This document shows, piece by piece, positions 56,301-64,000 of a stretch of 64,000 nt of DNA. The first letter of the stretch is position 1, and every line of letters begins with the position of its first letter. The notes under the pieces are model-generated. The model did not search any database, was not told where the DNA came from, and was given only the letters and a program-made list of their open reading frames with translations. The DNA comes from Irineochytrium annulatum (Eukaryota > Chytridiomycota > Chytridiomycetes > Chytridiales > Chytridiaceae). The position numbers were made by a program, and so were the translations under genes. The DNA lies in contig JADGJL010000033.1 of NCBI GenBank assembly GCA_027600665.1, positions 1-64,000 on the forward strand, read 5' to 3'.

Positions 56301-57694
56301 GCAGGACGGTAGTAGACAGAGGCAGCCATTGGCTCATCAGGGTTTGTAGGAGCGCCTTGGAGTCCTTCGACTTTAGGTCTCGGGGTTGTACCTTCAAATT
56401 GAGGGTCTTCACGATCTTCTCCACTTTTTCACGATCACTGTAGCAACCAGCATCAGTACAAGTTTCCCGCATAGGAAATGAAATCCCTCACTTCAAGACG
56501 GCGTCATAAACGGCCCAAATGTTGTCCAAGATGAACTGGACAAAGAAAGGCTTTAACGGCCGGCCCTTCAAACCCTTTGGCCCAATCGCCCTTTTCGTCT
56601 TCGGGTCAAAGTAAAAGTTCCCCCACAGCACCCGCTTCAACGCCTGCTCCCTCACGCCAAGCTTCGATGCGTAAATGCTCGCAAACTGCTCCGGCCTGAA
56701 AGCCCACCCATCGATCGCGCTCGAAAAGATCACGTTCCCCCGTTCCGGCGCGAAGTAGATGTCCGAGTCGTCCTTCTCGTCCAATACCCAATCCGCGTCC
56801 TCTGCCGCCGCCGCGTCATCCCCCGAGGCCGCCCGCTGCTCGGCTTTGTTCTTCCTCTCCTGCATCCGCGCGTCGTAGAGCCTCGCGTCCTCGGCCATCA
56901 CATTCTCCGTGTGGAAGGTGCCGACAATGGCATTCACTTGACCCAGGATCTGATTCAGCTGCGTGTAGGCCTCTAGGGGTGTCATCTTCACTTCTGTGAT
57001 CAGGCGGTCAATCTTGTTTAGGACAAGAACGGGCCGGACGTTCTCCACTAAGGCCTGGCGGAGCACTGTGTGTGTCTGTTTTATCCAGCCAAAAAGCACA
57101 TGAGAAACGCAAAAACTCCGCCGGCGGTAAAAAGCACGCACCTGTGTGCAAACACCCTCGACCGCGTCAACGAGCACGAGACCTCCGTCGCATAACCGCG
57201 ACGCGGTCGACACCTCGCTAGAGAAATCCACATGACCGGGCGAGTCAATCAAGTTGACCAGATACTCATCCGCCGACGCTGCAAGAGACATAAGCACCCC
57301 TTTCCCACGCTCCCGAAGCATCTCCCACCTTTGTCAGCTTCGCCGGGCGCGTCAGTGAGCGCTCGAATAACCTTAAAGTATAAGGAGATCCCCGACGACT
57401 TCATCGTGATCCCCCTTTCCTGCTCGTCCTCCCGCGAGTCCAGGTACCGGACCTTCCCTGCGAGCTTGGAGCTGATGATCCCGTTCGACGCCAGGAGCGA
57501 GTCCGACAGCGTCGTCTTGCCGTGATCTGCGAGTTACCCAGTCAGAGGCCACGACCACATCGGAGACGAACACGGATAGCTCGATGCCCCGCCCAATCAG
57601 CATGCCACCCACCGACATGGGCCAAGATGCAGATGTTGCGAATGTTCTCCTGGTTGGCTTGCAGCTGGCTCAAGGGGGGAATCGCGGAGGCCAT
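53378..57694 (-). CDS. EFL1: Elongation factor-like GTPase 1 (EFL1/RIA1), 60S maturation
   Basis: EF2-like GTPase that, with Sdo1/SBDS, evicts Tif6/eIF6 from nascent 60S subunits in the cytoplasm. The start [20 protein letters not shown] then ICILAHV continues across an intron into the G1 loop; later [20 protein letters not shown] (G3) and [13 protein letters not shown] (G4) are clear. An EFL1-specific insertion holds [20 protein letters not shown], and [20 protein letters not shown] is a family block. Domain II/III stretches include [20 protein letters not shown]. The C-terminus is [20 protein letters not shown] joined to [20 protein letters not shown], matching the EFL1 tail. A second low-complexity insertion (Ala/Glu-rich, about 54950-55200) is present. 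An intron at about 54070-54145 contains 22 consecutive T on the coding strand. Divergent from HEI10 with 207 bp between starts. Confidence 0.95.
54097..54118 (-). repeat. 22-nt homopolymer inside an EFL1 intron
   Basis: Twenty-two A on the plus strand, i.e. poly-T on the transcribed strand, within a short intron (GTGAGT donor near 54145, TTTGTAG acceptor near 54073). It forms an extreme polypyrimidine tract. Confidence 0.8.
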
Positions 57695-57803
57695 CGGGCA
57701 GGGTCTTTAGTCGGGGAACGGCTGAGGTCGGCAATGATGGGGGAGCCGCTGCGGTCCGGCTGCAGAAAAAGAGCGACACTTGAAGTCGCTGAGTGTGCGA
57801 CTT

Positions 57804-57819
57804 GTCAAGTGCACTTGAC
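57804..57819. promoter_or_regulatory. Perfect 16-bp palindrome in the EFL1/HEI10 promoter
   Basis: GTCAAGTGCACTTGAC reads identically on both strands and contains two E-box-like CANNTG cores. It sits about 110 bp from the EFL1 ATG and 83 bp from the HEI10 ATG, flanked by ACTTGAAGTCGC and AGCGACTTGG, which extend the symmetry loosely. Confidence 0.6.
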
Positions 57820-57901
57820 TTCCCCACAGCGACTTGGCCGCCGCCACCACCTTACGCGTCTTCGGCGCCCCGGCCTCCGCCTTCACCGTCCGTCGACCCC
57901 G

Positions 57902-59288
57902 ATGGATACTCTCACTTGCAATGCGATCCAGGTATGCGATCTCCTGGCATACTGGCCGTCGCTGCGAGCCGATAACGCGTGCTCACACCTTGATACCAAC
58001 CCTCTCCATGATCGCAGTGCCGGAAGCAGCTTGCGACGCAAGCCTGCGTGACGTCGTGCTCGCACGTCTTCTGCCTGGAATGCAGCAACCGGTTCTTTGA
58101 CCAAACACTCGTCTGCCCAGGTGTGCAATGTCGCGGTTTCTCCTTAAACGCACGCGCATTTGGGATGGATTGCCTTTACTTAAATTTTCTTCGACTTCTG
58201 TTGATCACCTTCTTTCTTTGCATCCAATTTTCACTGGCCGCCTTTTGGGGTCTCTCACACGATTGGGATTAGCATGCGAGTCGACGTTGACGCAGCCGTC
58301 GGACATCTGCCTGACGGACTTGGACCCGACCGAGGAGTTCAAGTCTAGCGTGGGTGGATTTTTCGTCTGACAATCAAGCAGAATGCATCAATATACCTCA
58401 AACAGGTTCTCGCTGGGATTCGGCCCGAGGTTGTGCTCGAGATATGCCGGCGGGCCATGTCATTCTGGGTAAGCGCTGCAGTGCAAACTTGCCTTAAACC
58501 TGTTTCTCATTGCTTTGGACAGTCGTACCAGAAGCAGCAGGAGAGCTCCTTCCAGGAACTGCTTCTCAGAGATCTGAACGATAAGTCGGCAGAGCTCGAG
58601 CGTCAGGTAAGATAATCGTTGGGCTAAAAAGCTTTTTGCTCACAGCTGTTCTCCGTGATACTCAGATTAACGTCATCCGCAACGTTGCGAACCACGAAAT
58701 CCAGACACTCCGCGAGAAGGTGGCCGCCCTTCAAGCCGAGAACGCCAAGGAGCGCAACCGTCACCAGGACATTATCGACCAGCTCGCGGAGAAGACCCGG
58801 AATTTCCAGAAGCTGCAGGAGGTTATTCTACCTTCCCGTGTTTTCAACTTTGCGATTTTACTGTTTCTAATTGCTTCGCCCTTCTTTCGATAATGTTCCA
58901 GCTCTACGATAAGATTAAGCGCCGCAGCATCCAGCCGCAGTCCGGCTCCCTGCCCCCCTCCTACGCCTCCACTAACACGGCCTCGCGCACCGTCTCCAAC
59001 GTCTACGGCTCCTCCCGCCGCCCGCACGGTTTCGGCGATTCCTCCCACGGCGGTGTTAACCCACTCGGCGACCATCACGGCTCCCACGGCGTCAACATCG
59101 GCAACAGCGGGCCGCCGACGCCCGCGACGCTGAGCAACGCCAGGGATCACGCGAGGGATGTGGGCATGAGCTGGAGGGCTATGGCCGCGGGCGGGGCGAG
59201 GGGCAACAATAACCCGCCCACACCGTTCTTTGCGGCGACGAATGCTGCGGGGAGGCAGACGGGACGGAGGACGGTGAGGGTTGATTAG
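57902..59288 (+). CDS. HEI10: HEI10/CCNB1IP1-like RING E3 ligase (meiotic crossover factor)
   Basis: In animals, plants and Sordaria, HEI10 marks crossover sites on meiotic chromosomes and acts as a SUMO/ubiquitin E3. Exon 1 (57902-57931) gives MDTLTCNAIQ; exon 2 continues CRKQLATQACVTSCSHVFCL then ECSNRF and LVCPA, completing the C3HC4-like RING with CESTLTQPSDICLTDLDPTE in exon 3. Next is VLAGIRPEVVLEICRRAMSF, equivalent to the VLAGLRPEIVLDI block of CCNB1IP1, then SYQKQQESSFQELLLRDLND. A coiled coil follows (NVIRNVANHEIQTLREKVAA and RHQDIIDQLAEKTRNFQKLQ). The C-terminal 130 residues are Ser/Gly/Asn-rich and disordered, as in other HEI10 proteins. About six introns. Confidence 0.9.
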
Positions 59289-59795
59289 TATTGCTGCCGA
59301 GGGTTGCGGGTCGTCATATTTTATTGGACGTGCGACGTGAGAGAGTGGTGTCGCTGTCGATTTTCTTGTTTAAGGAGTTTGGCGAGTGCATCATCATGCT
59401 CATCCCCTATTGTTTGTAATTGTGGTGCCCAGCCCAAGTACCATGTTTGTACGTTTAGTCCCACGAGGGAGATCTTTTAACGTAAACATATGGATTTTGA
59501 GTCCTCTTGCACTTTATGATATTTCAACCGTATTATCTCAATTAAAAGCATTCATGGTCGTATGTAAGTTTATTAGTAGTGATGTCTATGTACGCTTTTG
59601 GTAAATAGGTGGTGTTGTAATGTAACTAAAAAAAGTATGCTAAAACGGTTGCCGAGACACTCAAGCAAACGTGTGTGTGGTCCTTGTTTCATTAGGGTAG
59701 TGGTGATTAAAAAAACAAACAGTTGTAGGCAATAACTACAGATGCTAGTAAAATGGTTTCACAAACAAGTCTCTCCAAGGCTCACCCATTCTCGT
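59289..59795. other. Convergent gap downstream of HEI10
   Basis: 3' regions of two convergent genes; AT-rich around 59600-59740. No gene is seen. Confidence 0.5.
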
Positions 59796-61112
59796 TTAAT
59801 GCCACCTCCTCATCCAGGCGGGGACCTCAGCGACGGTCGTCGCACTCGGCAGCGGAGGGGGCGGGCCGAAGAAGTTAGGGACCGCCCAGGCCTGCGCAGG
59901 CCTAGTGGCCGTCTCCGAAGCGACAAACTCAGTAACTGTCTCTGTGGCCACACCCTCCGTCCCCGTCACCGTGACAACCTCCGTCGTCGTTGTGGCCGTT
60001 ACACCACCAACCGTTGCGGGCAACGTCTCAAACACCTCCCCCGTCAGCTGGCTCACAAGGCTCGCGAGCCCCTCCTCCGCCTGCGCGCCCTCGACACTTA
60101 CGAGCGCGTCCAACACTTCCTTCAGCGCGCCCGCCAGCTTCACCTCGAGATCCCCCTGGTCCGAAATAATCTTCGCGTCGTTTGCGAGCAGGGACTGGAG
60201 GTGCTCGATGAGCGCGACGGCGTAGGTCGCCCACGCAGGGAGGAGGGTTGCGTCTGTGGGGGGCGGGAGGAAGGCCAGGGTTGTTGTTGCAAGGGCGGTA
60301 GTGGACGGGAGCAACGGGATCGTTGTGGATGTCTGGTGGGCGGTGGTTGTCGGGAGAAGCGGGGCCGTGGTGGATGTTAGGTGCATGGTGGTTTTAGGGA
60401 GAGATGCCGCGGTGGTGGTGACGGTGGTGGCGGTGGTAGGGGGTGAGACGACGATGTCGGATAAAGGCTCGGAAGGTCCGGCTATCATGACGGCGTCGCC
60501 GATTTGCGGGGGCGATGTAGACGTTGGGGAGGTGGTGCTGGAGTGAGCGGATGTTGCGGGCAGGGACGTGGAGGTTGAGTGGGTCAGGGTGGCGGGGAGG
60601 GTTGTTGTGCTTGCATGTGCGATGGTGGCCGGCAGGCCGGTGGCGCTCCCCGCGGATATGGTTGACGGAAGAGAGGCCGCTGTCGTGGTGGTGAATTGGG
60701 CCGTAGTGGATGGAAGGCCGGTCGTGTTGGAGTGGGAGTCGTGGGCGCCGGTGGAGTTTCCGTTTGCGGCAGCAATCGTCGTCGTTGCGTTCGTGGCAAT
60801 GGTGCTCGAGCTCGCGTGCGTCACGGTTGTGGGCAAGGCCGTTGTGGTCGCCTTGCGGTCGCTCGACCTGGTCGTCGAGTTCGCGAGAATGGTTGCCGGG
60901 AGCGCGGCGGTGGTCGTGCTCGCGTGGGAGACGGTGGTGGGCAGGCTCGCCGATGCCGAGGCGCGCTCAGAGGTTGAGGGAAGGTCGGATGATGAGGACG
61001 GGGGACTGACGGTCGCCGGCCACCGGATGGGGAGGACGTCCTGCGTTGCAGTTGGCACGGGCGCCGCGTGCACGACAGCGGCAGTGAGCATCAAGACGGT
61101 GAGGAAACGCAT
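59796..61112 (-). CDS. Secreted Ser/Thr-rich mucin-like protein
   Basis: Function unknown; I do not recognise a family. The intronless frame from ATG 61112 encodes 438 residues. It opens with a classical signal peptide MRFLTVLMLTAAVVHA, with likely cleavage after VHA. Residues about 55-290 are a degenerate Thr/Ser/Ala/Pro-rich array built on a motif like LPxTxxHxSTTT repeated more than ten times, expected to be heavily O-glycosylated. A helical, less repetitive segment follows (about 305-380; LPAWATYAVALIEHLQSLLA and LKEVLDALVSVEGAQAEEGL). A second short Thr/Val-rich tract then precedes the Pro-rich tail ending AWMRRWH. There is no clear GPI signal or transmembrane helix after the leader. A TATA box lies 76 bp upstream. 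Likely cell-surface or matrix protein. Confidence 0.8.
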   Translation of the reverse strand: MRFLTVLMLTAAVVHAAPVPTATQDVLPIRWPATVSPPSSSSDLPSTSERASASASLPTTVSHASTTTAALPATILANSTTRSSDRKATTTALPTTVTHASSSTIATNATTTIAAANGNSTGAHDSHSNTTGLPSTTAQFTTTTAASLPSTISAGSATGLPATIAHASTTTLPATLTHSTSTSLPATSAHSSTTSPTSTSPPQIGDAVMIAGPSEPLSDIVVSPPTTATTVTTTAASLPKTTMHLTSTTAPLLPTTTAHQTSTTIPLLPSTTALATTTLAFLPPPTDATLLPAWATYAVALIEHLQSLLANDAKIISDQGDLEVKLAGALKEVLDALVSVEGAQAEEGLASLVSQLTGEVFETLPATVGGVTATTTTEVVTVTGTEGVATETVTEFVASETATRPAQAWAVPNFFGPPPPLPSATTVAEVPAWMRRWH

Positions 61113-61961
61113 CGCGATGTTGAAGTGCGTGGGGAATATGGCGGGTCGGTGAATGGATGCGCGGGAGGGAATGCCCAGCTCGGACGGTTTATATCGCAAC
61201 GAGCTGTGAGTCTCTCCCAAAACAACTGCGCTATTCGCATGCGCGAGCGGCGGAGGTTGGCGCATCAAGGGCGAGCTCGGGTTTGTTTACATGCCAAACT
61301 CCTTCAGATGTCAAATTGACAAGAGCTTCCGCCATCGCATGCAACTTGTAATATCGCGCAATATCATTCGTTCCATCCCCGTTTCGGCCTTTTCGCAGTC
61401 TAGATCGACGGCACTATCCCCGGTCGACAGACAATCCGGACCCCCGTGTATGCATGCCTTTGGTGACGCCCGCCCCGAGCTGCTCTTCTCTCATCTTCAC
61501 CCTTCGCGTTCCTGCAGGCCAGGGATAATAACCTGCAAATCAATTCAGGCCAAAATGGAATACATGAGATGTGAATGTTAAGGCGCGCAAATCAACTTGC
61601 TCAAATGTGTAATGTCCGAAGAATTTGCCAAAAATTAAAAAAAAAAAACACCCAAACTCATAATCGTAGTTGCCTGAACCCAACAGCGAGCCAAACTTGC
61701 AAGGATGATCCGCGAAGAAGAAAAACCATTGTCATGTTGATGGTCTAAAATTGTTCATCTCTCTCCTGCAGCAAAACCAACTTCGACATCCTTGATCCTG
61801 ACCTATAAGGTTCTCTGATGCGTAGGAGGAGCTCGAAATTTCTAAATGGAGGCCGGCTTAATGCAAAAACCTATAGAAAAGGTTCTTGTCGCCTTGCGAC
61901 GAAACCAGCGTGCTCGTCGCCGAAAGTCGGCAAAAACGACGATGTAACATAACGCGCAACA
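61113..61961. other. Upstream region of the secreted protein / downstream of Rieske-DUF455
   Basis: Holds the TATA-containing promoter of the secreted-protein gene. The rest (61300-61961) shows no supported gene; a 12-nt A run lies near 61637. Confidence 0.5.
61188..61193 (-). promoter_or_regulatory. TATA box of the secreted-protein gene
   Basis: TATAAA on the minus strand (in GCGATATAAACCG), 76 bp upstream of the ATG at 61112. It is the clearest core promoter seen in the window. Confidence 0.6.
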
Positions 61962-63438
61962 TCAGGCCCGACTGCGAGGCTCCGTCGGCACAGTTGCCTC
62001 GCTAGCATCGGTAGAATCCGCTGGTTCGTCAGGTTTTCGAGTAAGCGGGAGATAATATTGAGGGTCGAGCCCAGCCTCGAGCCGGTCGGCGTCGTTAAAC
62101 GGCGGCTTCAACAGACCGTAGAAATGTTTCCGGACAAGCTCATGGAACGTCGCGTATTTGTCCCGACCGTCGCGCTTGCAGATGTAGGAGAACCATTTCT
62201 GGCCTTGAATCACAAGAGGGGAGGGATGGGACAGGACGATGAGATGAAGTTGAACGTGATGGATGATGCCGGCCGACTTAGGAGCAGAATAAACCTACCG
62301 GTTGCGACGTGCGTAACCTCGTCCCGATGGATATGCGACAGCATGGTGACGGATTCGGCATCCTTTGCGTTCGAAAACTTTTTAATGGTCATCGGATTTA
62401 CGTCCAGTCCTCTCGCCTCATGCACCTAAGACCGCGAAGCTTAATTTATCCGAAGCAACATCACTGCATTGAAACTCACCATATGCACCACGGCAAGCCT
62501 CGCAAGCACATCCCCCTTCGTACTATCTGCCGACTCCCAAAGGCTCCCATGCACCGCATAGTCCCCAAATTTCGCCCCTAACGCTCGAAGCCTCTCGCTC
62601 AGCATCGTGAAATGCCTCGCCTCATCGGCCGCCACCTTCAAAAAATCCTGATAAAACTCCCTCGGCATACCCATTTCCGTGAACCGACACGTGATGTCCA
62701 CCGCGAGATCAATGGCCCACTGCTCGATGTTAGCTAGCGCATGCAGGATCGCCACGCGCGATGCCGCGTTGCCGCCGTTTCCGCGCCGGGCCGTCTTGCC
62801 AGGGGCAACGATTGTGAGGTGCGGCTGGCGCGCGGGTTCGTCCGGCACAGGGCCGGAGCCGATGATAAGTATTTCACCGTTCGAAAACTTCTCGTCGAGG
62901 GAGAGGGTTAGGGCAACCTTCAGATGGGGGTCGGGCGTGGTGAGAATACGGACGCAGTGAGCGTGGAGGGTGTCGTCTGGGTTTACGTGGGAGGTTGCGG
63001 ATGGCGAGGACGTAAACGCTGGCTTGAAAGTGTTCTGCTGTTCGCTGACGACCTTCTTCACAGAGACGACGCGCTCGCCGGGATTTAGCGTTAGCACGCC
63101 GTCTTCACCGACTGGGATGACACGGGCGTTAAGAGCCCCTTCGCTCGCTCCCTCGCCGAGGTCGTCGGCCTCAAGGCCGGTGCTAAGCGAAAATCTGTAG
63201 CCATGCCAAGGGCAGACAATCGACCCGTCCTCAATATCGCCAAGATGGAGAGGCCTTAATGAAGATTAGAATGGCTCCCTAGCTGGCAAGGACGAACCTA
63301 CCCGTCGGCATGGGGGCAGCGAGAAGCAATGCAGTGTCGACGGCCGTGAATATCGGTGACTACAACGAAGTCCGCGGTCGCCCCTTCCGCCTCGACCGTG
63401 ACGAGAAGCCGCCCCGATGTGGGCGGAAGTCGTTCCAT
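61962..63438 (-). CDS. Rieske [2Fe-2S] domain fused to a DUF455 ferritin-like domain
   Basis: Function not established. The N-terminal exon (63438-63302) begins MERLPPTSGRLLVTVEAEGA and ends RCPHADG. The next exon continues PLHLGDIEDGSIVCPWHGYR. Together they form a complete Rieske site, CPH-x16-CPWH, with two Cys and two His ligands. After a linker (VLTLNPGERVVSVKKVVSEQ) comes the DUF455 domain: RVAILHALANIEQWAIDLAV, EFYQDFLKVAADEARHFTML, then MTIKKFSNAKDAESVTMLSH followed by IHRDEVTHVATGQKWFSYIC. The Glu and ExxH residues in IEQWA, ADEARHF and HRDEVTHV are candidate di-iron ligands. The tail is Pro/Asp/Glu-rich. At least three introns. The combination suggests an electron-fed di-iron oxygenase or oxidase, by inference. 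The start ATG lies only 50 bp from that of the divergent neighbour. Confidence 0.85.
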
Positions 63439-63488
63439 TCTGGAGACCTAGTGACGTTTGCGCTAATTGACGACTTCGACAAAACCAA

Positions 63489-64000
63489 ATGATGCGATTG
63501 CTGCCTCTATCGCGCTGGCCCCGCATCGTCCCCGCGCGGGTGATCACTCGCCCTCTCTCCACCGCTTCGTCGTCTTCAGCGGCCCCAACCTTTATTTCCT
63601 CCGATCCCAATGACCCGGATTCTGTCGCGGAATACTTCACGACCTCGACCTCGAACCGCGCGCACATCTTAACGCTGAGCAACCGCCGCCTCTCGATCCC
63701 CTTCATCCGCGCGCTCCGCGATCGCATCGCAGCATGGGACGCAGATCCGTCCGCCAACCTCATCGTCCTCCACCCGGACACTGTCACCGGTTCCCTGGCA
63801 GCCGATCTCGACTTTGCCTCCGGTGCGGCAGATGAGCAGCATCCCGCCACGCTCCTGGGCGAGCTGTACGACCTTTCCCACCGCCTCGCGACCCTCGACA
63901 CCCCCCTCGTCACCATCGCCGACGGTATTACACCCAGTCACCTCTTCCTGCACGCCCCCGTCCGCATAGTGACCGACCGGGCCACCCTCCGCCCTCTCGA
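63489..64000 (+). CDS. HIBCH/EHD3-family (enoyl-CoA hydratase fold) mitochondrial protein, partial, active-site motifs degenerate
   Basis: The first 170 codons only; the gene continues beyond the window. The N-terminus MMRLLPLSRWPRIVPARVIT, rich in Arg and free of acidic residues, is a good mitochondrial presequence. The mature part follows the 3-hydroxyisobutyryl-CoA hydrolase pattern: HILTLSNRRLSIPFIRALRD, then RIAAWDADPSANLIVLHPDT and LYDLSHRLATLDTPLVTIAD with GITPSHLFLHAPVRIVTD. The two oxyanion-hole motifs of active enzymes (AGGD, and GGGVGLS after the GIT) are absent: here AADLDFA and SHLFLHA occupy those positions. A non-catalytic relative, for example a mitoribosomal mS47-like protein (yeast Ehd3 is both), is therefore plausible. 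Confidence 0.7.
   Translation, partial: MMRLLPLSRWPRIVPARVITRPLSTASSSSAAPTFISSDPNDPDSVAEYFTTSTSNRAHILTLSNRRLSIPFIRALRDRIAAWDADPSANLIVLHPDTVTGSLAADLDFASGAADEQHPATLLGELYDLSHRLATLDTPLVTIADGITPSHLFLHAPVRIVTDRATLRPL

Noticed and set aside
60568..61152. Long plus-strand frame of 194 codons
   Set aside because: Antisense of the Thr/Ser repeat protein; its Val/Gly/Arg composition follows from the repeat codons, and the minus strand has the signal peptide and promoter.

Overview
The window reads as nuclear DNA of a zoosporic (flagellated) fungus, probably chytrid-like. About twenty genes have recognisable eukaryotic products. Nearly all are cut by short GT-AG introns (mostly about 40-140 bp, many with a CTAAC-like branch site just before the acceptor). 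A CDC3-type septin, an Aro3/Aro4-type DAHP synthase and URB2/DBP10/EFL1 fit a fungus, while intraflagellar transport protein IFT74 requires a lineage that still makes cilia. The assignment below fungus level is inference.

Layout. 0-13 kb: histone H2A.Z (-, cut by the window start) is head-to-head with DAHP synthase (+); IPP isomerase (+) follows, then septin, MMS19 and IFT74, all on the minus strand. 13-28 kb: a plus-strand series of iron-type superoxide dismutase, AMSH-like JAMM deubiquitinase, BLM/Sgs1-type RecQ helicase, NDC80 kinetochore protein and AP-1 gamma-adaptin, meeting BuGZ/ZNF207 (-). 29.5-34.5 kb: the only long gene-free stretch, with small tandem and inverted repeats. 34.5-42 kb: PARG (+) and a DHX33-like DEAH helicase (-) converge with overlapping stop codons; an intronless PRP6 (+) starts from the helicase promoter; a small COX7A-like protein (-) follows. 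42-58 kb: DBP10 (-), purine nucleoside phosphorylase (-), URB2/NPA2 (+) and EFL1 (-). Three of these four act in 60S ribosome assembly. 58-64 kb: HEI10/CCNB1IP1 (+), a secreted Ser/Thr-rich protein (-), a Rieske-DUF455 fusion (-), and the start of a divergent HIBCH/EHD3-family protein (+, cut by the window end).

No operon, CRISPR array, phage, confident transposon or RNA gene was seen. Genome maintenance is well represented (BLM, PARG, MMS19, HEI10, H2A.Z). The least ordinary signals are: a regular tryptophan repeat in the BLM-type helicase; microexons of 8 nt (IFT74) and 17 nt (PARG); the PARG/DEAH stop-codon overlap; a bacterial-style Fe-SOD; a repeated promoter element (GCGACTTCGACTTCG); a perfect 16-bp palindrome in the EFL1/HEI10 promoter; and a 50-bp spacer between two divergent start codons. 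Exon boundaries were placed by eye from splice consensus and protein-family continuity. They are precise (frame-checked by exon sums) for DAHP synthase, IPP isomerase, septin, SOD, PARG, BuGZ and COX7A, and approximate elsewhere.
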